From Przewalskia tangutica (lineage: Eukaryota; Streptophyta; Magnoliopsida; Solanales; Solanaceae): 64,000 nt of DNA. The notes beneath the pieces were generated by a model. The model saw only the letters and a program-made list of their open reading frames with translations. It ran no database searches and was not told the origin of the DNA. Within the stretch, counting starts at the first letter, position 1; each line of letters starts with the position of its first letter. This document shows, one piece after another, positions 36,458 to 47,693 of this stretch. The stretch is taken from the NCBI GenBank assembly GCA_029844215.1, contig CM056731.1, positions 82,852,992 to 82,916,991 on the forward strand. Reading direction: 5' to 3'. The translations under genes and the position numbers were made by a program.

Positions 36458-37216
36458 ATAACTACAATCCGATAACTCTTTCCGATAACTACAATCCGAT
36501 AACTCTTTCCTTAATCCATTTTATTCCAATTCGAGTTCCAACACTTCCATATATGACATACCAACTTATCAACAACCATATTACCTTATTTTAACATGCG
36601 ACAAGTGTGGATAACAACAACCATATAACAAACGAAAGCAAGGACACAAAATTGTCTCAAATCGGCCAACAACATATCTACCTCATACACATCTTATTTT
36701 CAATTTCTTCCTTAACATGAATTCATATATACATTATAACAATAAGTAATATCCAATTACTTTAATTTTAGAGAAACTATTACCTCATTTTTGTGCCCGA
36801 AAACGTCCCGGGCAGAATGCTCAACAATGGCCCGTAGTTTTCGTTTCGCTCCACTTCTTGAAGATCCAATCCATATATGTATCCCCTACAATCTTAGGAG
36901 CAACTTCCCTTCACATTCCATCACCAAAAAGTCGACAGAACCCCTAGGGTTTCACCCTCTATTCTCGGTCTAGTGTAGAGTGTTTGCTCACTGTTTTGTC
37001 AGCTGAACTTGTGACGTCCATAACTCTTTACTCTTCTGTCCGATCGACGAACGGTTTGTTGCGTTGGAAACTAGACTCGACGAAATTCATTTTAGGCTTG
37101 GAAACACCTAAAAACTCCTCTTATACCAGGAGATATACCTCTCCAAAGTTGGCTAAAATCTGCCAACCTTGACCGAGAGCATAAGAGAAGAGGGAAAGAG
37201 ATGGAATATTTCTAAG
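36458..37216 (-). repeat. Second copy of part of the E LTR, inside the internal region
   Basis: 36486-37216 repeats 34040-34769 almost base for base and in the same orientation. It shares details such as ACTCTTCTGTCCGATCG with the 5' LTR (about 44795-44815) and not with the 3' LTR, which has ACTCTGATGTCCGATCG. A further 26-bp duplication (ATAACTACAATCCGATAACT start) is at its left edge, 36458-36510. This is an internal duplication or conversion from the 5' LTR. Confidence 0.85.
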
Positions 37217-37983
37217 GTCCTCTGTCATGACCCGGTTCTGGTGGAACGCGTCCACAAACTCGTAGAATGATTAACTAGACTTGGGCCTTGCACCCTTGTG
37301 ACCCCATCACATAGCGGGACCACCTCCAACTGACCCCACTTCATTCCATGCCACGGGTTGACCCGTAATCGGTCCACAACCCGACCCATCGTCACACTTA
37401 ACTCTCATTCTTGGTCTGAAATAAATCTTACTACCCGAGAAGGCCTTGTACATCTAAGGTCTCAACGGTCATCAATATTCTAAGGTTCACAATTTTTCTA
37501 TGTCCCAAGCTTACATTATCAGTCCCCACATACGGGAAATGTAGCTTCTCAATATCTCACAATCATGTTGTTTTACTCACAATAATTCAATATTATCCGT
37601 ACATAACACTTAAGCATACCACATAACTTAACTAACTTCTGATGAACCATAATCATTCTAGGCAACACACATATGACCCTAAATAAATACGCTCGTACAG
37701 ATATACATTATCATAATACAAGCTATATGATAATTTTACCAACCTGGATACGCAATCCATATAATCTTTTCTGGGTCACTGTTGCCTTTCTCACAGCTGC
37801 AATCACAATAATACGTTAGGGAGAGACTACCCTAACAACACAGCTCTATTGCACGATCTCAGAGTGAGAAGAAGGGAAACTAATCCTAAATGTACTATAG
37901 CCCCTGTTTATATATGTGGTGCACAATACACCGATAAACAAGACTCTACTATACACGGTCTGTAGACATTTCGAGGACTAACT
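37217..37983 (-). other. E internal sequence, 5' part
   Basis: Leader-side internal region with blocks shared with A and B (for example CTTGGGCCT and GGTTGACCCGTAA near 37280-37370). No gag start comparable to M is recognisable. No gene. Confidence 0.5.
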
Positions 37984-37995
37984 GCTCTGATACCA
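37984..37995 (-). other. E primer-binding site (initiator Met tRNA)
   Basis: The minus strand reads TGGTATCAGAGC, a perfect match to the usual plant Met-tRNA site, three bases from the LTR end at 37999. Confidence 0.88.
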
Positions 37996-38689
37996 CTCTG
38001 TCACGCCCTGAACCCGGGCGTGGTGGTGCCCTACTGGCACCTTCATTCATCTGACATAAGTAAAACGCGGAAGATGAATAACACTCATTTAAAAAAAAAA
38101 AAAAACAAAGGCAAAGCCGATAAGGCTGCCACCATAACATATCACTGTATAACAACATAAAACCCTTGCAGTCTAACCCACATATGAATACAGACCTCTA
38201 AGAGTTTGAACAACAACTATGACGGGATAAGGCCCCGTCGTACCTCTGAATATATCTAGCCATAGTTCTGACTCAGGAACTATCCCCCGAATCTTTGAGC
38301 AGAGATCCTAAGTGCTAGGATCACCACGTATTACCTAATACTGCGGGCATGAACGGCCCAGAAAGTGGGTCGATGCAGTGCAGAATATGGAACGGAAAAT
38401 AAGGTACAGTAAACAAATCATAACTGTACAAAAGAATGACAGGGGCAAGTATAAAATGTAAATACCAGATCCTACCGTGCCATTACAAATCATGAACTTA
38501 ATCACACATTATTATCTTTTCCCATTTTCAATAAGTATTATAATCAAATTCTTACATACCTTCTTGGGAAAAAATCATCAAGTTCATAAACACATAACTT
38601 GCGTATCTTGCATAACATAATCCGGCCCTTTATGGAGGGACGTCTCATTTTGAAGTTCACTTTGATTATCCGTACGTGATAACATAACC

Positions 38690-39270
38690 CGGCCCATTTG
38701 CGGGATACGGTGAATGCATAAAAAGTCTTCCCACAAAGGTATACTGCCCGACCCTTCTGAGACGCGGTAAAGTCACATAAGTCTGCCCATAAAGGTATAC
38801 TGCCCGACCCATTTTGGGACGCGGTAAAGTCATATAGTCTGCCCATAAAGGTATACTGCCCAGACCATTCTGGGACGTGGTAAAATCATATAGTCTGCCC
38901 ATAAAGGTATACTGTCCGGCCCATTCTGGGACGCGGTAAAGTCATATAGTCTGCCCATAAAGGTATGCTGCCCGACCCATTCTGGAACGCGGTAAAGTCA
39001 TATATTCTGCCCATAAAGGTATACTGCCCGGCCCATTATGGGACGCGGTAAAGTCGTATAGTCTGCCCATAATGATATACTGTCCGACCCATTCTGGAAT
39101 GCGGTAAAGTCATATAGTCTGCCCATAAAGGTATAATGCCCGGCCCATTCTGGGACGCGGTAAAGTCATATAGTCTGCCCATAAAGGTATACTGCCCGGC
39201 CCATTCTGGGACACGGTAAAGTCATATAGTCTGCCCATAAAGGTATACTGCCCGACCCATTCTGGGACGC
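38690..39270. repeat. 56-bp tandem array, about 10 units, in E 5' LTR
   Basis: Units with core GGGACGCGGTAAAGTCATAT and GCCCATAAAGGTATACTGCC; the left units are degenerate and the last stops at F. The 3' LTR retains only three. Short open frames across it (38544-38902) encode a repeated MTLPRP-like peptide in shifting frames, as expected when 56 is not a multiple of 3. Confidence 0.9.
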
Positions 39271-39663
39271 TGTTATACCCCGTATTTTCAGAGTATGTAC
39301 GTGAGGGCGTACGTACAAAATTTGAGCCTTAAAGATTTGGCAAGTTCGAAATTTGTACACAAGTGCCAAAAAGAATCGTTTTTAAATGACGTTTTACTAA
39401 ACTTGCGAAGGAAAATTCGGCTATGTTATTTATAATTTTTGCGGATTTTTGAGATCTGAAACATTTTGGACCAACGGGAGGGTGACATGTGTCACCTGCA
39501 TTGGAAGGACTTGGCGGCAATGGGACGAAAAGAGCACTTTAGTTGGTAGGATATTTTGTGCAAGTTGTGTGGTAGATGGATAAGGTCCACATGGTTAAAA
39601 TCTAGCCCTACACTTGCACCACACTTGTCTTCATCTTGGCCATTGGTTGGCCTTTGGTTAGCC

Positions 39664-39671
39664 TATAAATA
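39664..39671 (+). promoter_or_regulatory. F LTR TATA box (TATAAATA)
   Basis: Plus-strand TATAAATACTCCCC at the same LTR position as in C (14850-14857). Confidence 0.6.
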
Positions 39672-41640
39672 CTCCCCTAAGTTGAAGTCTTTCTTCATCC
39701 TCACTTGAAAACTTCTAAGGCAAAAACCCTCCCTCTCCCTCTTGTGCTCTCGTCCCACACCCCTCCCTTGGTGGTAGCCTAGCCGAAACACCCCTCCCCC
39801 TCTTGGAGGCCCTCGGCCGAGAATACTCCCCTCCCCCTAGCCCAGTTGCTAGTCGAAATACTACCCCCCCTTGGTTGAGAAATACTTCTCCAAGTATTGT
39901 TGTAATACCCAAATACCTTGGCCCAAATACCTTGTAGTATTCCCAAGGTTACACTTATACAAAAGCCCAGAAAATACTATTATACTTTCTTTAGCCACTA
40001 AACGAAACCCTAAGGAAAACCTTCATAGTCGGTTGAAGTGTTTAGTAGAAGTTGCGTAGAACTTCTAAGGGTTGTTTGGAGCGGGTTGGAGCACTCGGAG
40101 TAGGAGCTTAACGTTGCTCAGGAGCGACATTATACTTGGATAATTTATGGGCTCATCGAGGTAAATACTACTGTCCTTCTATTGTAATTGGAAATTACAT
40201 ACTGTAGTAGTATAGAAATGAATATAAGATTCATAGAAGAGATTTGAACTGTAATAGAAGGATATTACATAAAAGGATTGAACTGAAATCACTTCAGAAG
40301 AATATAAGTAGAAGTTAAACTGTACTTACATGGGATGTATTCTGATGGTGATAACCTTTATTGGTTGAATGTTTTGCAAGTAGCATGTGCTACTTAGAAG
40401 GTGGACAAGGCTAGTAGGGTTATAGCGAGTGGGCGTTTTGCTTATAGTCGATAATCGTCGCGGTATGTGATTCTTCCTATACTCTTGAGCATGATATTTT
40501 AAAGGAAGATATATATAGTGCGGCAATGTCTTTTGACTTAAGCTGAATAATAAATAGTGCGGTAGGCGTCGTGTGCTAATTGAGCGTGGTTATGCGGCAA
40601 TGTCTTTTGACTTAAGCTGAATAATATATAGTATGGTAGGCGTCGTGTGCTAATTGAGCGTGGTTATGCAGCAATGTCTTTTGACTTAAGCCTGAATAAT
40701 AAACTTGAAGTATGTCACAAGAGTTAAGAAACCCTTTTTGAAAGAAAAGTAACACTTGGTTTTAAAGGTTTTAAAAAGAGTTATACTAGCTTTATGGGGA
40801 GTTAGGTATAACGTCTTAAGAAGGTAAAGAAAATGGTTTCTTGATTTTAGAAGTTAAGAGACTTGATCTTATAAGATAAGAGACTTAACTTAAATGAATT
40901 AATATGAGTTTTGTGTGAAACCTCATTCGTGAGTAATGAGTGCGTGGTTTTAAAAGGAATAATGTTTCTTGATTTGAAATCGAATGTGTATCGACAAACC
41001 CTGCGGCGTTAATAAAGGAAAATGTATTGAATAATGAAGTATTATTAAAACCAGTAGAAACCTCCATCTGCATAGAAGCTAAGATGAGACAAAATGATAT
41101 TACATTTCCTAGATCATGGCTGCTTAATAAGATTTATGAACAAGAATAACCTACTCGCCTATGGCATATGTTACTCAATTGTTTTAAAAGAGAGTAAGAC
41201 ATTGAACTATGAAATTTTCTAAACAGAGACTTGAGTAATTGAAATTAGGTAAACTGGAACTTTAGGGAAAAGAAAGGCGTTGTTGTGTCTTAAATTGGTT
41301 TAAAACATAAAGTGTTATAACAAGCTTTATGGGAAGTGAGTTATAACGATTTTATGAAAAAGGGTTTTATCATTGGTTTTAATATGGTAACTTGACTTTA
41401 AAAAGAGAAGTGTTTTGGTCTAAAAAGAAGGCATGGTATTGCCTTAATTGGTTTTAAAAAGGAGAGTATGGAAGTTGTTTTGGTTTACTTAAAAGATGTA
41501 AGTCACTCTATTTTTATACTACGGGTATCGGGTGACTTTTATAAAAGGAATGGATCTCTTTAAAAGGAATTTAACGTACGTAGTACTTTAGGGTTAAAAC
41601 CCGGACTTTGGCATAAAATGAAAGTACTTTGAGTTGTGTA

Positions 41641-41740
41641 TAACTTGCCTATGCTTGTTGTTGTGAAACTTGCCTATGCTTATTGTTGTGAAACTTTCCT
41701 ATGCTTGTTGTTGTGAAATTTGCCTATGCTTGTTGTGATA
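41641..41740. repeat. 25-bp tandem repeat in F (4 copies)
   Basis: Copies start at 41641, 41666, 41691 and 41716; counterpart of 25961-26060 in C. Confidence 0.85.
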
Positions 41741-41884
41741 GCCTTTGTTGTGCAAGAATTGTGTTTCTATACTCTGGCGTCTCGATGGAGGGTCGGTTGA
41801 CTTGTTGAGAACTTACTTGGGCGTCTTGGCGTGTGGAGAAATTCCGCAGATGCGTTCGCGTTGATAGTGTTATACGCTAAACGC

Positions 41885-42150
41885 TTTGGACATACTAACA
41901 CGATGCGTAGCGCACGGGTATGCTTCCATTTTGATTGCCGCCTTGTTGTTTCCTTTTGGACATCTCGACACGATCGTAAGCGCGGGTATGCTTCCATTTG
42001 AAATGTTGTCTTATTGTTTCCCTTTGGACATACTGACACGATGCGTAGCGCACGGGTATGCTTCCATTTGGAATATTGTCTTAGTGTTTCCCTTTGGACA
42101 TCTCGACACGATCGTAAGCGCCGCGGGTATGCTCCCATTTGGATTCTTTG
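41885..42150. repeat. irregular 65-80 bp tandem repeat in F
   Basis: Four units around TTTGGACATACT or TTTGGACATCTC and ending in GGGTATGCTTCCATTTG; counterpart of 26208-26480. In two units GCGTAGCGCACGGG is replaced by CGTAAGCGCGGG or CGTAAGCGCCGCGGG. Confidence 0.75.
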
Positions 42151-45100
42151 TCTTGTTGCTATCATATCATAGATGCCGGCGGTGAGGAAGGAATTCCACG
42201 CACGAGTGATGATTTGGAGGCGTGAGTCCACGACTTGATATATTTGTTTATATGTTGTGTCTTGTAGTTTGGTTATCATACATGTCTCGCTTTATATAGG
42301 CGCTATGATTTCATTTATAGTACTTCTGATTTCACATACTTGGTACATGTTGTCGACCTCCTTGAAGTGCGTTCATCTGCGGTAGAGGTACATCGGTTGT
42401 CGATCCGCTTTTAGGATCACCTTTCAGCGTCTTGGGAAGCTCAGTTCCTTGGAGGCTTATCTTTGGTATGTTACCACAGTGCAGTAGGTTCTTGTACATT
42501 CGGGGTATGGCGGGGCCTGTCCGTCATAGTTGTTGTATAAATCTTAAGTGCATGCTTGGTATGGGCAGGGTTGTAAGGATTGTAACTGTTCAAAATGTCT
42601 TTGTATATATATATGTTGAAAGGCAACCATTTTGGTTGACCTATTTTCTTTATCTTGATCCATGTCTATTTAAATGTTTAAGTTTTCATTTCCGCTGTTT
42701 TTTCTCTGATGTTGTATCACTAGGGTGCCCGGGGTAAGGCACCAGTCATGAGCCCGGGTTCGGGTCGTGACAGACGCGGTGTGTCTCATAACATAACCCG
42801 ACCTATTTTTGCGGGACCCGGTGTAATTTTCCTTACATAACATTTTAAACCATCTTTTCACTTCTTCTTAAGTCGTTATAACAACTTTCCATAAAGCTAT
42901 TATAACAACTCTTCACTTTAGAGAACTTAAGGCACTTTTATTTCTTATTATATTAGGGAAAACTAAACCCAAAAGTACTACGTATATACATACTTAAAAA
43001 GAATCATAAAACTCCTTCTCTTTTAAATCAATAAACTTCTTCTTCTGAAAACTCAAGTTACATTCTCTTTTGAATTCAAGCCTCTTAACTTTTGAAATAA
43101 TTCATGGAAACCATACTTTTTATATCAAGTCATTCCTTTTTTTAAGAATCAAGTCCCATAACTTGACAAATAAAGTCTCATAACCTTTTAAGAAATCAAG
43201 GTTCATAGTCTTAAAACTTCATAACATAAACTCTTTAAATTAAGCAACATAAATTTTTATGAGTTGTGAATAGGTTATACTCGTTTATAACGATCTTATT
43301 AAAGCAGCCATGATCTAGAAAATGTAGTACAATTTTGTCTTATCTTAGTTTCTATGCAGATGGAGAATTCTACTTATTTTAATATAATTGATTGTCGATA
43401 CATTTTTATTAATGCTGCAATGGCTTGTTCGATACCTATTCTCATTAGTGCAGTAAATTAGCAAAGTCAACTCGACTCCAAATACTTTCTAACGACTCTT
43501 ACCAACATCCCCCATAAGATTTGGTAAGAACTTAGGATTACTTAGACATACCTTTTACATATAGTAAGTCAACATACGTACCTCTTAACTTCTAAGAGTA
43601 GAATGAATCATAAAATAATACCACATGTATATTTCATACGTAGAATCATGCCAAAAGAAGGAAGAGGTTCACATACCTCGCGACGACTATCGACAAGTAG
43701 CAAAATGCTCCCAAGTACTTCAACCTTGATAGCTATTCCACCCTTCAAGTATGATATGCTATACGTAGTACTTCATACTATATTAACCATAACATGTCTA
43801 TCAACTCCTAGCTTATCAACGTGGAATAATACTAAATGTTAGGTCTCTTATTCTACAGAAATTTGGGCAGCACTTCCTTTGTTTCTACGTACTTTTCCAC
43901 CTTTTCCAAGGCCCGTATTCATCAACCAACAAGCCACATTTAAGGCGCAACCAACAGTTAGCCAAAGGGGATTACACGCCTAACTGGACGTGTAAAATTC
44001 TGCCCCACAGTTATACAAAACAGTCCACAAATCAGCCCATAAAAACAGTCTGTAATCCAACAATAACGAGGGTAAAATGTGAGGCGTTTCAACACCTTTC
44101 CACACCCCTATTTCCTTAGGACTTTCATTAGCAACTACTACACTTAAACATGCATATTACGGCTGATTTTCCAGCATAACCACACCCCCAAAACAGTCCA
44201 TAAAATGATACGACAACGTCTAACAGTTTTGGATAGTTTTTCGGCTAAAACAACTACAATTCGATAACTCTTTCCTTAATCCATTTTATTCCAATTCGAG
44301 TTCCAACACTTCCATATATGACATACCAACTTATCAACAACCATATTACCTTATTTTAACATGCGATAAGTGTGGATAACAACAACCATATAACAAACGA
44401 AACCAAGGGCACAAAATTGTCTCAAATCGGTCAACAACATCTCTACCTCATACACATTTTATTTTCAATTTATTCCTTAACATGAATTCATCTATATATT
44501 ATAAAAATAAGTAATATCCAATTACTTTAATTTTAGAGGAACTATTACCTCATTTTTGTGCCCAAAAACGTCCCGGGCAGAAAGCTCAACAATGGCCCGT
44601 ATTTTTCGTTTCGCTCCACTTCTTGAAGATCCAATCACATATATGTATCCCCTACAACCTTAGGAGCAACTTACATTTACATTCCATCACCAAAAAGTCG
44701 ACGGAACCCCTAGGGTTTCACCCTCTATTCTCGGTCTAGTGTAGCGTTTTTGCTCACTGTTTTGTCAGCTGAACTTGTGACGTCCATAACTCTTTACTCT
44801 TCTGTCCGATCGACGAACGGTTTGTTGCGTTGGAAACTAGACTCGACGAAATTCATTTTAGGCTTTTGAAACACCTAAAACCTCCTATTATACCAGGAGA
44901 TATACCTCTCCAAAGTTGGATGAAATCTGCCAACCTTGGCCGAGAGCATAAGAGAAGAGGGAAAGAGATGGAATATTTCTAAATGTTGTGCAAATGAAGT
45001 CTTGCAATGTCTCTAAGTATACATATATAATGTATTACAATGGGTAAGATGAGGACAAGTGTAGGGACTAAGTGTAGCAAGACAAGTGGAGTGGGACCCA

Positions 45101-45523
45101 CATGACCAACTTGTCCACTTGTCTCTAAAATATCTAAGGTCAAAGTCTTCCAAAACCAAGACAAGTGGGGTGGGGTGGGGGTGTGCCACGTGTCACCCTC
45201 TCATTGGTCTAAAAATATTTCATCTCCCAAAAATTCATAATTGGTCAAAATATCTCAAAATATTGTGGGCCCCACAAAATCGTAAAATTTTTCCATGGGC
45301 CCCACATGACCAAATCCGGAATTTAAAATCCAAAATTCCAATATATTCAAAAAGTCTCAAATACCAACTTTGAGAAGCAAATTCCTTTTAACAAACATTT
45401 TTCCTTCACGAGGTTCGGAAGATTTTCCTTAGGAAACACAATTCTTTCTTTCGTTCCAACTTTCAAATATTATTTCCATACGTTCGTTCTCATTTCAATA
45501 TCTTGTAAATACGGGGTGTAACA

Positions 45524-46616
45524 ATAAGAGTCAAAGAATATTTTAAACTTGCATATGTTCGCTCATGATAGCCTTTCGTGCAAGTGTTATATTTCTATAC
45601 CACCGCGTCCCTCATTGGAGGGTCGGCCATCTTATTGTGTTATTTACTTGGACGTGCTTACATGATGGAGGAATTCCATGGGCATGCTTCCACTATATTG
45701 TTCCATGGACATGTTTTCACGGTGAAGGAATTTCGTGGGCGTGCGGCCATGATGCGGGTTCAATCCGCGGGTGATATTATTATTCCATGGACTAGCTCTC
45801 CATGATGACATGTTCCCGAGATGCAGGAATTCGACGGGCATGTTATATATTATACTTTGTGCATGCCGACAGTGATGAAGGAATTCCACGGGCACGCTTT
45901 GATATTGCGGGTCTAAGACCCATGGTTGGAATTGCATAATGATTCTGTGGGCGGATGACCCTGAAATGGCTCAGTTGACTCTCATTTGTTTATACAAAGT
46001 ATAGTAGTACAGTGGTACATCGATACAAGCTACAATTGGCTTTTATTTTATATGGCATGGTTGAAGCTGGTAAGGTTTTTACTTGGCCCTGTCATCTTTT
46101 GGCCAGTTATGGTTTATTAATTGTACTTTATGTTTACACTCTTAGTACTTGTTGTACTGACCCTCTTCGGGGGGCTGCGTTTCATGCCGCATGTTTAGGT
46201 ACACAGTTTGGTGATACTCGCTCTTAGGATCTCTACTCAGTTTTCATGGGAAAGCTCCATAATTTCGGAGGCTTGTCATGTTGGTACGAACCCTGGTATG
46301 GTAGGCTTACGTACATTCAGGGGTGTGGCGGGGCCCTGTTCCGTCATAGGTTACTGTCCAAACTCTTAGAGGTTTGTATTCATATGTGGGCTGGACTTGC
46401 GGGAGTTGTGTATATATGTTGTTGACCAGTTGTACTACGGTGTTGTAGGGATGTTCCCGTTTATATATATATAGCGGCATCCTCATCGGCTTGTCTTGTT
46501 GCTACATATACAGTTTTCATTTATTATTTGACATATGTCTTGAAAGGGATGTGAGGGTATAAGAGGGGGTGCCCAGGTAGGGCACCAGTCGCGGGCCCGG
46601 GGTTTGGGTCGTGACA
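45524..46616 (+). mobile_element. G: right part of a plus-oriented LTR, left part missing
   Basis: Ends GGGTCGTGACA at 46616 and contains degenerate repeats around GGAATTCCATGGGCATGCTT (about 45667-45900), comparable with the late part of D. E was inserted into it. GGGTG at 46617-46621 would be its right target-site copy. Its TGTTAC start is not found anywhere to the left, so it is truncated. No gene. Confidence 0.75.
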
Positions 46617-46958
46617 GGGTGACACGTGTCACCCTCCTATTGGTCCAAAAATTAATTCCTCCCAAAATAATTCCATATTGGCCAATATATCTCAAAATAT
46701 TGTGGGCCCCATAAATCCGTAAAATTTCTGGTAGGCCCCACATGATCAAATTCAAGACTTAGAAATCCAATCCTTCATAATAATATACTAACCCTTAAAC
46801 CAAATTTGAGACTCTAATTCCAAGTAATTAAGTTTTTCTTTCACAAATTTTCCGAAATTTCCTTAAGTAAAAGTAATTATACTTTTCTTTCCAACGTTCA
46901 AGTCTTATTTCCTTACGTACGTTCTTATTGTATTTCCTTGAAAATACGGGGTGTAACA
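46617..46958 (-). mobile_element. H: right end of a minus-oriented LTR, left part missing
   Basis: Carries the LTR-end block beginning GGGTGACACGTGTCACCCTC and ends GGGGTGTAACA at 46958, matching the ends of the E LTRs. AGAGG follows (46959-46963), and the intact copia LTR copy has AGAGG at the same place (62867-62871), which supports H as an insertion into the copia 3' LTR. G was inserted into H. Its left end is missing. Confidence 0.75.
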
Positions 46959-47022
46959 AGAGGAAGAGAACTTTAGAGAATTGCTTAGTGAATGTGTATT
47001 TTGCAATTGTGTCAAAGGCATC

Positions 47023-47030
47023 AATTTATA
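47023..47030 (-). promoter_or_regulatory. copia 3' LTR TATA box (TATAAATT)
   Basis: Minus-strand TATAAATTG, conserved in the other LTR at 62931-62938. Confidence 0.5.
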
Positions 47031-47221
47031 GGTAGATGATTTAGTCTTCTCAATTCAACAAATGAATGGCCATCAATGTCAAGTAATGACCATTGATATT
47101 GAGGTTAATTCAACCTAGTAATGGCTGAATTCAATAGCCAAATAATGGAGAGTAATTGCTCCAAAGTCAGCCCAAGAATCAGCCTTAATTCGCCTCTAAC
47201 GGTACTGAAAAACAGTCGTAG

Positions 47222-47306
47222 CACCGCGGTCCCTAAATTCCAGTAAGTCACTGGAACCGAAAAGTGAATTTAAACCGCGGTCTTGTCCTTGTGGCACCGC
47301 GGTGCC
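47222..47306. repeat. ACCGCGGT palindrome cluster, copia 3' LTR
   Basis: Three copies of the palindrome ACCGCGGT in about 80 bp, two within GCACCGCGGT. The equivalent cluster in the 5' LTR (63127-63233) has one extra degenerate unit. Confidence 0.7.
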
Positions 47307-47596
47307 TCTCAGTATTTCCGCAGCTATTTTTTCTGATTCGTTTTCATCTTTTACATATTTCTTCCTTTCATTTACCAACGTGAAACCATTCGTCATTTGG
47401 CAATAACCGTCTATTTTTCTTACGTCTCAAACAATTCGTATACGTACCAATATCTCTTCCATATAAGGAAATAATTATCCTTGGCACTTTATATGCACGT
47501 GTGTGAAAATCATGTTTCCAATGTGCGGGGCCCCAATTGTTCGATTCATAATTAATAGAATTTACTTTATTTCACGTTTAATAAATATTTCCAACA

Positions 47597-47693
47597 ATCC
47601 CCTCGTGGAAGAGATTGTGGTGCACCCGTATGGTGCCTTTCGAGCAATCACTCGGCGGAACGATGTTGCATCTGGAGAGGTAGCCTGAGCTTT
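47597..47693 (-). other. copia polypurine tract and 3' untranslated end, left of M
   Basis: The minus strand reads CCACGAGGGGAT immediately before the LTR start, a purine-rich tract typical of copia elements. The remaining part to 47693 continues at 57785 beyond M. No gene. Confidence 0.65.

Larger units (their letters stand above)
39271..42772 (+). mobile_element. F: solo LTR (3,502 bp)
   Basis: Begins TGTTATACCCCG at 39271, ends GGGTCGTGACA at 42772, flanked by GACGC at 39266-39270 and 42773-42777. No internal domains. Same LTR type as C: TATA box (39664-39671), 25-bp array (41641-41740) and 65-80 bp array (41885-42150). It lies inside the E 5' LTR in the opposite orientation. No gene can be supported. 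Confidence 0.93.
32396..45523 (-). mobile_element. E: long-LTR, non-autonomous gypsy element (left end lost), with F inside
   Basis: The 3' LTR is truncated (32396-35308), then polypurine tract, short rearranged internal region, perfect primer site (37984-37995), and the complete 5' LTR (37999-45523, about 4.0 kb without F). The right end GGGGTGTAACA is followed by ATAAG (45524-45528), the expected target-site copy; the left copy is missing because the left end is lost. There is no gag or pol. LTR sequence places it closest to D. Confidence 0.85.
37999..45523 (-). repeat. E 5' LTR, interrupted by F
   Basis: Starts TGTCACGCCC at 37999 and ends GGGGTGTAACA at 45523. F occupies 39271-42772. The two parts (37999-39270 and 42778-45523) are contiguous when one GACGC is counted. 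It contains the longer 56-bp array. Confidence 0.9.
46959..47596 (-). repeat. copia 3' LTR (truncated)
   Basis: Similar to 62867-63526. In the sense direction it starts TGTTGGAAATATT. It contains a minus-strand TATAAATT at 47023-47030 and three ACCGCGGT-type palindromes (about 47223, 47274 and 47294). It is cut at its inner 3' side by H. Confidence 0.88.

Noticed and set aside
37222..37260. TGTCATGACCC as another LTR start
   Set aside because: The following sequence matches internal blocks of A and B and not an LTR, and the true LTR start is at 37999 next to the primer site.
38544..38902. MTLPRP-repeat open frames
   Set aside because: Encoded by the 56-bp array; the frame changes from unit to unit.
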